Made by a program: the position numbers and the translations under genes. The notes beneath the pieces were generated by a model that worked only from the letters and a program-made list of their open reading frames with translations, ran no database searches and had not been told where the DNA came from. DNA of 64,000 nucleotides from Arthrobacter sp. MYb23 (GTDB lineage Bacteria; Actinomycetota; Actinomycetes; Actinomycetales; Micrococcaceae): NCBI RefSeq assembly GCF_002979775.1, contig NZ_PCPR01000001.1, forward strand, positions 434,001-498,000, in the 5' to 3' direction. Within the stretch, counting starts at the first letter, position 1, and each line of letters starts with the position of its first letter. Below are positions 34,100-42,124 of the stretch, piece after piece.

Positions 34100-34174
34100 C
34101 CAAGTTTAGCCGCCCGGATGGTTGCACTCTGATCACAGCCGGAAGAGGGCGTCCAGCGATTGGCTTACGGCGAC

Positions 34175-34180
34175 TAGACT
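34175..34180 (+). promoter_or_regulatory. -10 box of leaderless PLDc_N transcript
   Basis: TAGACT exactly 6 nt before ATG 34187. Confidence 0.5.
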
Positions 34181-34186
34181 TGGTGC

Positions 34187-34627
34187 ATGCTCCGGGTTGT
34201 AGGCGTCGTTATTGTTCTGGTCATCTTCGTCTATGCCTTGGTGGACGTCATACGTACTGATCGCCACCAAACACGCGGGATTTCCAAGACCGCATGGATC
34301 ATTGTGATGATCGTCCTGCCACTGCTTGGCGCGGTCCTCTGGTTCATCTTCGGTCGGCCCTATAACAAGCCCCAGGCCAAACCCGTGCGCCGCCAGCCCA
34401 CCGCCCCGGATGACGACCCCGAATTCCTCCGCAATCTGGAAACCCGCCGCCGTAACCAGGCTGAAGACGATCGCCTGAAGAAGCTCAAGGCAGATCTGGA
34501 AGCCAAGGAACGCGCTCTTGGCGAGAAGCCGGCCGATGGCAGTGACGACGCCAAAAATAACGGATTCAAACCCGGCGACGCCAAGCGCACCGAGCCAGAT
34601 CCCCATGACACGGACGAGCTGAAGTAG
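34187..34627 (+). CDS. PLDc_N domain membrane protein
   Basis: 146 residues. Two helices, VVGVVIVLVIFVYALVDVI and TAWIIVMIVLPLLGAVLWFIFGRP, form the cardiolipin-synthase-type N-terminal domain without any phospholipase domain; the rest is a charged coiled tail (ETRRRNQAEDDRLKKLKADLEAKERA cut by helices). Probably a small membrane scaffold. Leaderless start. Followed at 5 nt by another membrane protein gene. Confidence 0.82.
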   Translation: MLRVVGVVIVLVIFVYALVDVIRTDRHQTRGISKTAWIIVMIVLPLLGAVLWFIFGRPYNKPQAKPVRRQPTAPDDDPEFLRNLETRRRNQAEDDRLKKLKADLEAKERALGEKPADGSDDAKNNGFKPGDAKRTEPDPHDTDELK

Positions 34628-34632
34628 GGAAC

Positions 34633-35250
34633 ATGGCCCAGCAAGCTGATGGATCACGGCAGACACCTTCCTCCACGCCATCAGTCAGCGGGCCCGCGTC
34701 ACCCACCGCGCCACCACCACGCCCAGGCATTTCGCTGTCCACACCGCCGCCCATAGCGGCGGTGGTCAAGCCCCCCGCACCCGCTCGACTCTCACGTTCC
34801 CTGTGGGTGGCCAGCTTCGTGGCCGGGATCGCCGTTGTAGCAACAGGCTTCCTCGGCCGGGACTCCCACTTCGAACGCCTGAAAGGCGTCATTGGAGGCA
34901 TGGTTCCCGACGGCGATGCCACCGCAGTGGAGGGTGCCACCGCCGTCGTGTTCCTGGGAAGCCTCACCATGCTTGCCCTGGTGGTGGCCATGGAAGCGGT
35001 CCTCCTGGCGGTCCTTTTCAAACGCCGCATCTGGGCTCGCTGGGCGCTTGCCCCCTTGGTCCTCCTGCATGCGGTGGTCACCGTCATCACCGCCGACTTC
35101 GTGGTGGCGCCCGGCGCCGATGGAACCCTGACAACGGTTCTGCTGGCTGCCCAATTCATCCTGGCCGCCGCTGGCCTGATCCTGCTGTTCCTCCCGTCCA
35201 CCACCAGCTGGTTGCTCAGCGAACGGTCGCCTCGGGGACGGGTCCCTTAG
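34633..35250 (+). CDS. Uncharacterised four-helix membrane protein
   Basis: 205 residues. A Pro/Ser-rich cytosolic N terminus (SVSGPASPTAPPPRPG) is followed by four predicted helices: LWVASFVAGIAVVATGFLG, VVFLGSLTMLALVVAMEAV, WALAPLVLLHAVVTVITADF and TVLLAAQFILAAAGLILLFLP. No family recognised. Co-transcribed with the PLDc_N gene; its 3' end overlaps the convergent dynamin gene by 4 nt. Confidence 0.75.
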   Translation: MAQQADGSRQTPSSTPSVSGPASPTAPPPRPGISLSTPPPIAAVVKPPAPARLSRSLWVASFVAGIAVVATGFLGRDSHFERLKGVIGGMVPDGDATAVEGATAVVFLGSLTMLALVVAMEAVLLAVLFKRRIWARWALAPLVLLHAVVTVITADFVVAPGADGTLTTVLLAAQFILAAAGLILLFLPSTTSWLLSERSPRGRVP

Positions 35251-36722
35251 CGGGCCGCGGGAATAGCGGCAAGCATCCCTTCGCAACTGCGGAGGACTAC
35301 GCGGCAGGCGCCCAGCGCGGGCGGTTCAGTGAGCGGGTTTTCTGCGATCAAGCGCCAACGACTCAGGTGTTGCCGTGCGGCCTCGCTGATCTGCTCCGGG
35401 CTTGCTTCGGGTTCCAAACCCAGCCTCAGCGCCGGGGTGTTCCCACGGCCACCCACCAACTGCTCGGCTTCTGCGGACAGCTCCGGGCTCAAGCTCAAGC
35501 CACCGGTCCGCAGTGCAGCGAGGAGTTTCAATTCCCGGAATTCGTGCGCGCCGGCCTGAAATTTCTCCATGCTGGCTTCCAGCAGCAACGCTTTGTCTCG
35601 CGGTGAACTGCCCAGCAGGGCTTCCAGGCCCACGACGGCGGCACGGGCCTTGAGTGCGTCCGCTCGCGTTCGGAACAAGGAGGCGACTTTGTCGAGCAAC
35701 TGACCGAGGCCACTACGGCGTGCCAACTCATGGGCCAGCTCCGTCGGGTTGCTGATGCCACCCCGGATCAAGGCAACACCCAGGCGGATGCCAAACAAGC
35801 CGAATCTTTGCACGAGCGACGCCCTGGCTTCCTGGCTGAGGCCTGCGGGCTCGGTGGCGCGGACAAAGAGGTCCGCCGACAGCATCAGCCTCTCCCGCTG
35901 GTTCCTGTCCATCTGCGCCAACAGTTGCATGGCCTCGAAGTCCGTTTGGCGCATGGTCCGCGAGCTTTGCGCCAGCAGGCCGGCAACCGGAACAACACCC
36001 AGGGCAAGTGGCCTGAGGTTCTGATCCCGGCTGTACCGGTCAGCGATCACTGCGGCGGAAATGAGGGAATCGATTCTGCCCGCCCCGATCTCATCAGCCC
36101 GGGAAAGGACTGCCAGTGCATTAACGGTCCCGGATTGACCAACGGCAGTGTCCTTGAAGGACTCCAGGAACCTGACATCAGCGGCATGAAGATGGCGCAT
36201 GAGATAGATGACGGCATCGGCGGCCATGGGGGCATCTTCCGGCAGCAGGAACTCCGTGGACCGTCCTGACACGTCCTGTGACAGAGAGGCGATTCCGGGA
36301 GTATCGATCAGCGTCAGCTCCCGCAGGCTCGCTGCCGGCCAGTCCACCACCAGCCGTTCCACGTCCTCGGCCCGGACATCGCCCAGGCTGAAGACCAACC
36401 GGCCATCGTCCCGGGTGACCGGGAGCGCCCGCGGCTCTCCGATGATGGGATGAAGCGTGATCCTGGGAGTATGCGCGAAGCGGTACCACGTGACAATCCG
36501 AGTGCATTCCCCGGCATCAGTGGGCGCGATTTCCTCGCCGATGATCGCATTGAGAAGCGTGGATTTGCCTGCTTTGACCATGCCGGCCACTGCAATCCTT
36601 AGAGGCCCCTCCAGCCGAACCTCGAGCTCATCCACCACCGCGAGCGCCGCTGGGTCGTGGTGGAAGATCTCCTTCGCTTTCCGGAGCAGGTCCGAGGCTC
36701 CGGCGAGGCCCGGGTCCATCAT
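35247..36722 (-). CDS. Dynamin-like GTPase, IniC-like
   Basis: 491 residues, close to mycobacterial IniC in length. GTPase motifs: G1 VAGMVKAGKSTLLNAIIG (about 45-60), G2 Thr region GECTRIVTWYRF, G3 LTLIDTPGIASL, and a G4-like VLSRADEIGAG. The remaining 250 residues are helical with no membrane hairpin. It probably works with the larger upstream partner in membrane remodelling. ATG 36722 overlaps the upstream stop (ATGA). A reading extending to 37445 lies inside the upstream gene and is rejected. Confidence 0.82.
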   Translation of the reverse strand: MMDPGLAGASDLLRKAKEIFHHDPAALAVVDELEVRLEGPLRIAVAGMVKAGKSTLLNAIIGEEIAPTDAGECTRIVTWYRFAHTPRITLHPIIGEPRALPVTRDDGRLVFSLGDVRAEDVERLVVDWPAASLRELTLIDTPGIASLSQDVSGRSTEFLLPEDAPMAADAVIYLMRHLHAADVRFLESFKDTAVGQSGTVNALAVLSRADEIGAGRIDSLISAAVIADRYSRDQNLRPLALGVVPVAGLLAQSSRTMRQTDFEAMQLLAQMDRNQRERLMLSADLFVRATEPAGLSQEARASLVQRFGLFGIRLGVALIRGGISNPTELAHELARRSGLGQLLDKVASLFRTRADALKARAAVVGLEALLGSSPRDKALLLEASMEKFQAGAHEFRELKLLAALRTGGLSLSPELSAEAEQLVGGRGNTPALRLGLEPEASPEQISEAARQHLSRWRLIAENPLTEPPALGACRVVLRSCEGMLAAIPAAR

Positions 36723-38602
36723 CCTGCCGGGACCGCCGCTGGTGTGGTGCTGGCCTGCGCACCCGCGGGTGGATCCTGATTCAGCTGCTGCGCGGCCTTG
36801 GCCAGCGCGTCCACTGCTGTGAGTTGGTTCCGGATCTCTTTGATCCTCATATCGCGTTCCACGGCATACGTGGCTGCCGCTTTCTGAGCGGCCGCCACGG
36901 ATTCGGTCAGGGAACGATGGTGTTCCTCGGCGATTTCCGTGAAGTGATCCCGTGTGGCCCGCTGGACCAGCCGCAGCCTGTCCTTGAGCTGCTTGCCCAC
37001 CTGGAACACAACATCGTCCACGTGCTTCCGGACCAGGATCTTGGCTTCTGCTTGCCGTTGCTTGAGCCGTGCTTCCTTGTCTTCCCGGTAGGCCTTCCTG
37101 CCCAGCATCAAGCCGGCCCCTACGGACAGCGGGTTGATGAGGGCCATCCCAAAGAGGCCTGTCAGGAGTCCAAACATGAGCACACCCCCGTAGGACCCGC
37201 GCATCCCGATCAGCACCTTCTGCAGCGGCCCGAGCTTGCCGTTTTGCATCTCCTGAATATCGGCTACGGGGTCCAGGACGCCGCCCGTATCTGCCACCTT
37301 CAAGGCGGGGAGTGCCACCACTTCTTCTGAGAAGTGCTCCGCTACCTGGGTGGCCAACCATTGCGAACGTTCGCTGGTCCACACGAAGGTATCCGACACC
37401 GCGGCTGCCGTGCTTTGTTCGAGCCATTGCGTGAACTGCTCCCACGCGGGTCCCGGGTCACCTTGATCAATGGCAATCTCGGCCTCGCGTTGGATCCTGC
37501 GCAGCCTGTCCCTGAGGTCATATTCCATGTCCGCGATCAGGTCACCAATGCCATCGTTGAGCGTTATCTGCCAACGGGCGGAGCGTTTGCGCAGCGAGTC
37601 CGCGTCCTCCTTCGCCGCATTCAGTCCAGCGATCATCTGAGGCGTGCCTGCCGGATTTTCCAGGGCTTCAAGTTCCGTCTGCAGAGCGAGCCTGAGGTTC
37701 TCGGTGACGGACAGGAGGTCAGTGCTGACGGATCTGCGTTGCATTCTGGCGGCCCCGCCCACAATGTTGTTCCGCAGATGACCTATCAGAGCCGGAAACC
37801 CTGATTCGGCATTCAGCTCAGCATCCTGCAGCCGTGCCGCATGGAGTCGCAACTCGGAGGACACCGGAAACAGCGGAATATCCGGGCCGACGCCTGCCAA
37901 ATGCCTCTGATCCAAATCAGCGATCTGGCGCCAACTCGGATAGAGGTCGGTCTTGGACAACACGCATAGGACGTTCGGGCTGATGCGCATCGCTTGGCGC
38001 AGGAACCGCATCTCCGGCTCGGTGTATTCCTGCGAAGCATCGGAGACGAACACCATGGCGTGTGCTGATGGCAGGGCAGTCAGCGTGGTCAGCGTATGTG
38101 TTGAGCCCAGGCCACCTACACCCGGGGAATCCACGATTGTCAGTCCGCCGGCCAGCAGTTTCCGCGGCAGTGAGACTTCGGCGGCCACGATGTTCTTCGT
38201 ATTGCCCGGGTTGCCCTTCTCGGAGACGAACTCCGCGAGTTGATCCAGTTGCACTGGTTGCCGTTCCAACCCGCTTTCGCCGACGCCGGTCTCCCCTTCG
38301 GGCGTCGGCGCGCTGCTGTGCTGGCCGGGTACCAGGACAACGGCCGACGCCGGATCCCCCTGCCGTACCACCGTAGGGACGGAGGTGGCAATGTCATCAT
38401 CAACGGGGCAGACGGGTGCGTTCACCAAGGCGTTGATGAGCTGGCTCTTACCTTGCTTAAACTCGCCCACCACAATCACGCGGACGCTGGGATCGCTCAA
38501 GCGGTAGAGGGTATTCTCCAGTCGGCGCCGGAGGTCGTTCCGGTCCCCTGCCAGCGCCATGCCCTGCTCAACCAACGTGGTCATGCGTCCTGTTTCCGTC
38601 AC
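36719..38602 (-). CDS. Dynamin-like GTPase with membrane hairpin, IniA-like
   Basis: 627 residues, close to mycobacterial IniA. G1 VVGEFKQGKSQLINALVNAP (about 44-63), G2 DDDIATSVPTVVRQG, G3 TIVDSPGVGGL, G4 VLSKTDLYP. Long helical stalk, then two adjacent hydrophobic helices near 465-500 (GGVLMFGLLTGLFGMALINPLSVGAGLML) and a charged coiled coil (KEARLKQRQAEAKILVRKH), a bacterial dynamin plan. GTG 38602 is chosen because AAAGGA lies 6-7 nt upstream; ATG 38584 is possible. It is separated from the iniB-like gene by a 15-bp hairpin. Confidence 0.84.
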   Translation of the reverse strand: MTETGRMTTLVEQGMALAGDRNDLRRRLENTLYRLSDPSVRVIVVGEFKQGKSQLINALVNAPVCPVDDDIATSVPTVVRQGDPASAVVLVPGQHSSAPTPEGETGVGESGLERQPVQLDQLAEFVSEKGNPGNTKNIVAAEVSLPRKLLAGGLTIVDSPGVGGLGSTHTLTTLTALPSAHAMVFVSDASQEYTEPEMRFLRQAMRISPNVLCVLSKTDLYPSWRQIADLDQRHLAGVGPDIPLFPVSSELRLHAARLQDAELNAESGFPALIGHLRNNIVGGAARMQRRSVSTDLLSVTENLRLALQTELEALENPAGTPQMIAGLNAAKEDADSLRKRSARWQITLNDGIGDLIADMEYDLRDRLRRIQREAEIAIDQGDPGPAWEQFTQWLEQSTAAAVSDTFVWTSERSQWLATQVAEHFSEEVVALPALKVADTGGVLDPVADIQEMQNGKLGPLQKVLIGMRGSYGGVLMFGLLTGLFGMALINPLSVGAGLMLGRKAYREDKEARLKQRQAEAKILVRKHVDDVVFQVGKQLKDRLRLVQRATRDHFTEIAEEHHRSLTESVAAAQKAAATYAVERDMRIKEIRNQLTAVDALAKAAQQLNQDPPAGAQASTTPAAVPAG

Positions 38603-38654
38603 CGTCTGTCCTTTGTTCCGGCCGCCTCGTTCTTCTGTTCCTGTGAGGCCACGA

Positions 38655-38690
38655 AGTGCCCGGCAGACGTTCTCGCGTCTGCCGGGCACT
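38655..38690 (-). terminator. Intercistronic hairpin between iniB-like and iniA-like genes
   Basis: AGTGCCCGGCAGACG and CGTCTGCCGGGCACT form a perfect 15-bp stem with a 6-nt loop. No T tract follows on the reverse strand, so it may be a partial terminator or mRNA-stabilising element. Confidence 0.65.
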
Positions 38691-38749
38691 GCTGGGGTGT
38701 TCGTGAACGTCGTGTCTTTGATCGTTACGACGCTCGGATTTTTTTGGTG

Positions 38750-40105
38750 TTAGTCGATTTCCACATCGTTCTTGGCAACCACAATCGAGTCGTCGATGTC
38801 GTTGTACTCCACCTCCACGTCGAGCTCGTTGTCCGCGATGACGGTGTTGTCCTCCACATTGGTGTACTCGAGGTCCAGCTCGTTGTCCTGGATAACCGTG
38901 GAGTCGTAGTTGACCTGAACGTCTTCGACGTCGATTTCCTTGGAGTTGTCGATCTCCAGCTCGTTGTCCTGGACCACGATCGAATCGTTGATGAGTTGAA
39001 CGTCCTCGACGTCAACATCCACATCGGTGGAGTTGTCGTTGAACGAGTCAGCCACGTTCACGGAGTTGTCCGTGACCGAGTTGTCGGAGTTGTCCGAGTT
39101 GTCTGAGTTGTCCGAGTTGTCCGAGTTGTCCGAGTTGTCGTTGAACGAATCCGAGACATTGACCGAGTTGTTCGAGTTGTCCGTATTCGTGGAGCTGTCC
39201 TCGTTGAAGGAGTCCTCAATATCCACGTCAACATCAACATCGGTGTTGTAGGAATCCTTGGTCACGGAGTGATCGGAATTGTCGTTGAACGAATCCTTGA
39301 CCTCGATGTCCGTATTGCCCACTTCAAGGTCGCCGTCGCCGGATTCGGTGTAGTTCACCGAATGGTTTTGGTTGTTATTGGTAGTTGTGGTGGTGGTCGT
39401 ATTGCCCACATTGCTGACGTCGTCGCCGGCAGCAACCGCGCCGTCACCCGAGGCAACCACGGCGTCCTGGTTGAAGAGTTGCGTGACATCTCCGTCGGCC
39501 CAGATGTTCTGGTTGACTGACTGGTCGGTGATCGTGTCGCGGTCGTCGATGGTGGTGGTGTACGAGTAGTTGTTCACCACGTGGACAAGCTGCTGAACGG
39601 CATGTGCGTGATCATCCCAGTCGCCGCCGTCGTGTCCGCCGCCGTCGTGGCCGCCGCCCCCGCCGTGTCCACCGCCGTCGTGATCATCGTCGTCATGGCC
39701 GCCCCAGCCACCGCCGCCGCCACCGTGGCCGTGGTCGTCATCGTCGTGATCCGGGCGCCCGCCGCCACCACCGTGGCCGTGGTCGTCATCGTCGCGATCC
39801 GGACGCCCGCCGCCACCACCGCCGTTGGGGCGGTCATCGTCGTCGTGGCCACCCCAGGCGCCGCCTCCACCGGTGGAAGCGTTGTTGCCGCCAGTGTTGT
39901 ATTCGCGGTCGAAGGACGAACGGGCGTTGATGGGTGCGTAGTCGAGGACCACCGGGCGGACGGCGTCGACGTCGGCCGAGGACACGTCGCGGAGGCCCGC
40001 GGCGGCAAGCGCAGCTTCGGGATCCCTTACGAACTCTTCAGCGGCATCAGGATCGTTGAACAGGCTCATCAGGAACTGCACGAGCTGTTGTGCGAGTGTA
40101 GGCAT
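38750..40105 (-). CDS. IniB N-terminal domain protein with Gly/His/Asp and Asp-Asn-Ser repeats
   Basis: 451 residues. The first 60 residues (LVQFLMSLFNDPDAAEEFVRDPEAALAAAGL cut at the Asp-Pro) match the IniB N-terminal domain. Then come a Gly/His/Asp region (about 75-150, repeats of GGHDDDD and RPDxDDDDHGHGGGGG), a Gln/Asn/Thr stretch, and a C-terminal half of acidic repeats: DSFNDNS, seven consecutive DNS triplets, and (V/I)xDNELD(L/V)E units. It is extremely acidic, with almost no Lys or Arg after residue 110 and no signal peptide. A beta-solenoid, calcium-binding or intrinsically disordered chain is likely. GAGGGA lies 8-9 nt before ATG 40105. First gene of the ini-like operon. Confidence 0.82.
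   Translation of the reverse strand: MPTLAQQLVQFLMSLFNDPDAAEEFVRDPEAALAAAGLRDVSSADVDAVRPVVLDYAPINARSSFDREYNTGGNNASTGGGGAWGGHDDDDRPNGGGGGGRPDRDDDDHGHGGGGGRPDHDDDDHGHGGGGGGWGGHDDDDHDGGGHGGGGGHDGGGHDGGDWDDHAHAVQQLVHVVNNYSYTTTIDDRDTITDQSVNQNIWADGDVTQLFNQDAVVASGDGAVAAGDDVSNVGNTTTTTTTNNNQNHSVNYTESGDGDLEVGNTDIEVKDSFNDNSDHSVTKDSYNTDVDVDVDIEDSFNEDSSTNTDNSNNSVNVSDSFNDNSDNSDNSDNSDNSDNSDNSVTDNSVNVADSFNDNSTDVDVDVEDVQLINDSIVVQDNELEIDNSKEIDVEDVQVNYDSTVIQDNELDLEYTNVEDNTVIADNELDVEVEYNDIDDSIVVAKNDVEID
39078..39140 (-). repeat. Seven 9-bp tandem repeats inside the iniB-like gene
   Basis: Units GAGTTGTCC (variants ending G or T), encoding DNS seven times. Likely prone to slippage in 9-bp steps, which would change length without frameshift. 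Confidence 0.85.
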
Positions 40106-40143
40106 TGGAATGCTCCCTCAAATTCTGTGATGGATGGTGATAC

Positions 40144-40163
40144 GCCCGGCGCCTTTGCCGGGC
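40144..40163 (-). promoter_or_regulatory. 5' UTR hairpin of the iniB-like gene
   Basis: GCCCGGC (40144-40150) pairs with GCCGGGC (40157-40163), about 40 nt before the start codon. Confidence 0.45.
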
Positions 40164-40230
40164 TTGCCTTCAACCTATTGCCGGGGCTCATGGTGGGGCA
40201 TCGGGGGTGGTCCCCCTACCCTCCTCCTAC

Positions 40231-40262
40231 CGTTAGGGGATAGTGGCGTTTCGCGTTAGGGG
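40231..40262 (-). promoter_or_regulatory. Direct repeats upstream of the iniB-like gene
   Basis: CGTTAGGGG occurs at 40231-40239 and 40254-40262 (reverse strand CCCCTAACG), 23 bp apart, about two helical turns. Likely binding sites for the adjacent LuxR-type regulator. Confidence 0.5.
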
Positions 40263-40278
40263 GTGGAGGGGGTTGACG

Positions 40279-42120
40279 CTACGGAGGCGGGTACCCCTCC
40301 CCCAACGCCAGCCTCAAGCGGACCAGGAGTTCTGAGCGGTTTTCGGCTCCCAGGCGTCGCCGCATGCGTGCCACATGGTGCTCCGCCGTGCGGGGTGAGA
40401 TGTAGATGACTTCACCGATCTCCCGGTAAGTTTTGCCCTCCAGGATGAGCCGGCCAACTTCGCGTTCCCGCGCACTGAGCCCAGAGGAGTCATGGGCCCC
40501 TGGACCGCCGCCGTCCTCCATGACAGGTTGAGCGGTGGCAGTAGTTCGAGCATCCTCCTGCCGCTGCAACGCCCCGGAAGAAGGTGCTGCGCCTTGGGGG
40601 TGAATATCCCTGGCGCACGCCAGCAGCTTCACCATGTCGCGTCGCTCATCCGCGTGCGCTGCTGCATGGCCCGCCAGGCGGGCGCCCTCCCACGGCATCC
40701 CGACGGCGGCCAACCCACGGGCCGCTGTTTCGACGTCGGACGCCTCAAAACGGCCTGCCAGGACGGAGACCCAAGCCTTACCGCCGGTGGCGAGCACGGA
40801 CGCCAGATGGCTGTGTTCAGAGGCGCGCACCAGTGCTGCCGCGTGCGGGGCCAGCCCCGCGGGGTCTTCGCTCAGCAGGGCTGCCTGTACCGCTGCCCAG
40901 TGCAATGGCACAGACCACAAGAGTGGGTTGCCCAGCCTCGACAGCAGATCCCAGGCGCTGTCAAGGTAATGGCTGACCCTCCTTGATTCCCGCAAACGGG
41001 CTGCGGTGATCATGAGTTCGCCCCATGGAAGGAGGCTGTAGAGATCCACGGACACGTGCATCATCGCTTCGCGAGCCCTCTCCCACGCCAGCACCAGCTC
41101 GTGCACGTCGCTGCCACGCCGGGCAAGGCCCACTTCCAACGCCGCCAACAAGAACTCATCGCGGGGTGCCAGAGGCCAGTGATTGGCTTTGACGGCCTCG
41201 TTGATGGCCAGGCGGGCGTCGTCGGCGTTGTCCTGCTGCATGGCGGACCACGCCCTTAACAGGAACAGCCGGGGACGGCAGGTGTCGCCTCCTTGGCCTG
41301 CAGCCAGCGCAGCTTTGAGCACTGTGTCCGCCACCTCCGGCTCGCCATTGTGGAGGGCGCACAAAGCGGCCAGGGCACCCGGGGTTTCCGGCAAAGGAAT
41401 GAACGTGCCTGCCGCGTTCATCATGTCCGAAGCACGGATGAGCTCAGCCAGTGCCAAGTCCGGGGCCGGTCCCAAGGTCCGGCAGAGCCCCTCCTGGGTC
41501 AGGGACAAAGCAACCGCCAGGAGCGTCGGCGAACCGCCCGCGGGAGTAGCTGCCAGAAGTTCTTCGGCGGCCGCGGCGCTTCCCGTCCCGATCATGGCCA
41601 CCGCAGCAAGCGGGGCCGAGCCATCCATGCTGTCCGGTCCAAGCCAGCGGTAGGTATCGGCGCTCCGGGACAGCATTCCACGCTGCGCCCAGACAGCGGC
41701 GGCCACATCCACTCCCAGGCGAAGGTCCGGCGCCCCGGGTACGGCCAGGAGCCGATCCGCTGTCCTTCCTGCTGCGTCCAAGTCACCTTTTGCCGCTAAG
41801 GCCTGGGCGCGTCTCGCGGCCCTGGGAACCTCGTCTCCCCCGGCCAAAAGTGCCTCGGCATACAGCTCTGCGGCCAAACGTGGATCAGCTTCCAAGGCAA
41901 CATCTGCAGACCGTTCGAGCTCAGCCACAACACGAGGGTCTTTGAACCCTTGCCGCGCGAGTTCCCGGGCCAGTTCCCCCAACGGCTGGCCCATCTCAAT
42001 GGCCTCGTCCACCAGGTCCTTTTGCTGGGAACGCATTTGGGCAGCGGAGGTTTTCTTGGACAGGCCTTGATCGTGTGCCCCGGCGCCGTCGTGCCCGGGG
42101 TTATGGTCATGTCCCGTCAT
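40279..42120 (-). CDS. LuxR-type regulator with TPR-like sensor domain
   Basis: 613 residues. The C terminus is a LuxR/FixJ-type HTH: LSAREREVGRLILEGKTYREIGEV, ISPRTAEHHVARMRRRLGA, NRSELLVRL. The first 500 residues are helical repeats (ADPRLAAELYAEALLAGGDE; AAKGDLDAAGRTADRLLAV) without a recognisable P-loop ATPase, so it is like the sensor part of a MalT protein. Mycobacterial iniBAC is controlled by the neighbouring MalT-like IniR, making this the likely counterpart. It starts 4 nt after the Hsp70-like stop and has no Shine-Dalgarno, so it is translationally coupled. Confidence 0.82.
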   Translation of the reverse strand: MTGHDHNPGHDGAGAHDQGLSKKTSAAQMRSQQKDLVDEAIEMGQPLGELARELARQGFKDPRVVAELERSADVALEADPRLAAELYAEALLAGGDEVPRAARRAQALAAKGDLDAAGRTADRLLAVPGAPDLRLGVDVAAAVWAQRGMLSRSADTYRWLGPDSMDGSAPLAAVAMIGTGSAAAAEELLAATPAGGSPTLLAVALSLTQEGLCRTLGPAPDLALAELIRASDMMNAAGTFIPLPETPGALAALCALHNGEPEVADTVLKAALAAGQGGDTCRPRLFLLRAWSAMQQDNADDARLAINEAVKANHWPLAPRDEFLLAALEVGLARRGSDVHELVLAWERAREAMMHVSVDLYSLLPWGELMITAARLRESRRVSHYLDSAWDLLSRLGNPLLWSVPLHWAAVQAALLSEDPAGLAPHAAALVRASEHSHLASVLATGGKAWVSVLAGRFEASDVETAARGLAAVGMPWEGARLAGHAAAHADERRDMVKLLACARDIHPQGAAPSSGALQRQEDARTTATAQPVMEDGGGPGAHDSSGLSAREREVGRLILEGKTYREIGEVIYISPRTAEHHVARMRRRLGAENRSELLVRLRLALGEGYPPP

Positions 42121-42124
42121 GGGT

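Noticed and set aside
35247..37445. 732-residue version of the IniC-like GTPase
   Set aside because: The N-terminal extension lies in the wrong frame of the upstream IniA-like gene; ATG 36722 has the ATGA overlap and starts a proper GTPase.
39581..40243. 220-residue forward open frame opposite the iniB-like gene
   Set aside because: Low-complexity Val/Ala-rich antisense of Gly/Asp-rich codons; no start signal and the reverse frame has the IniB domain.
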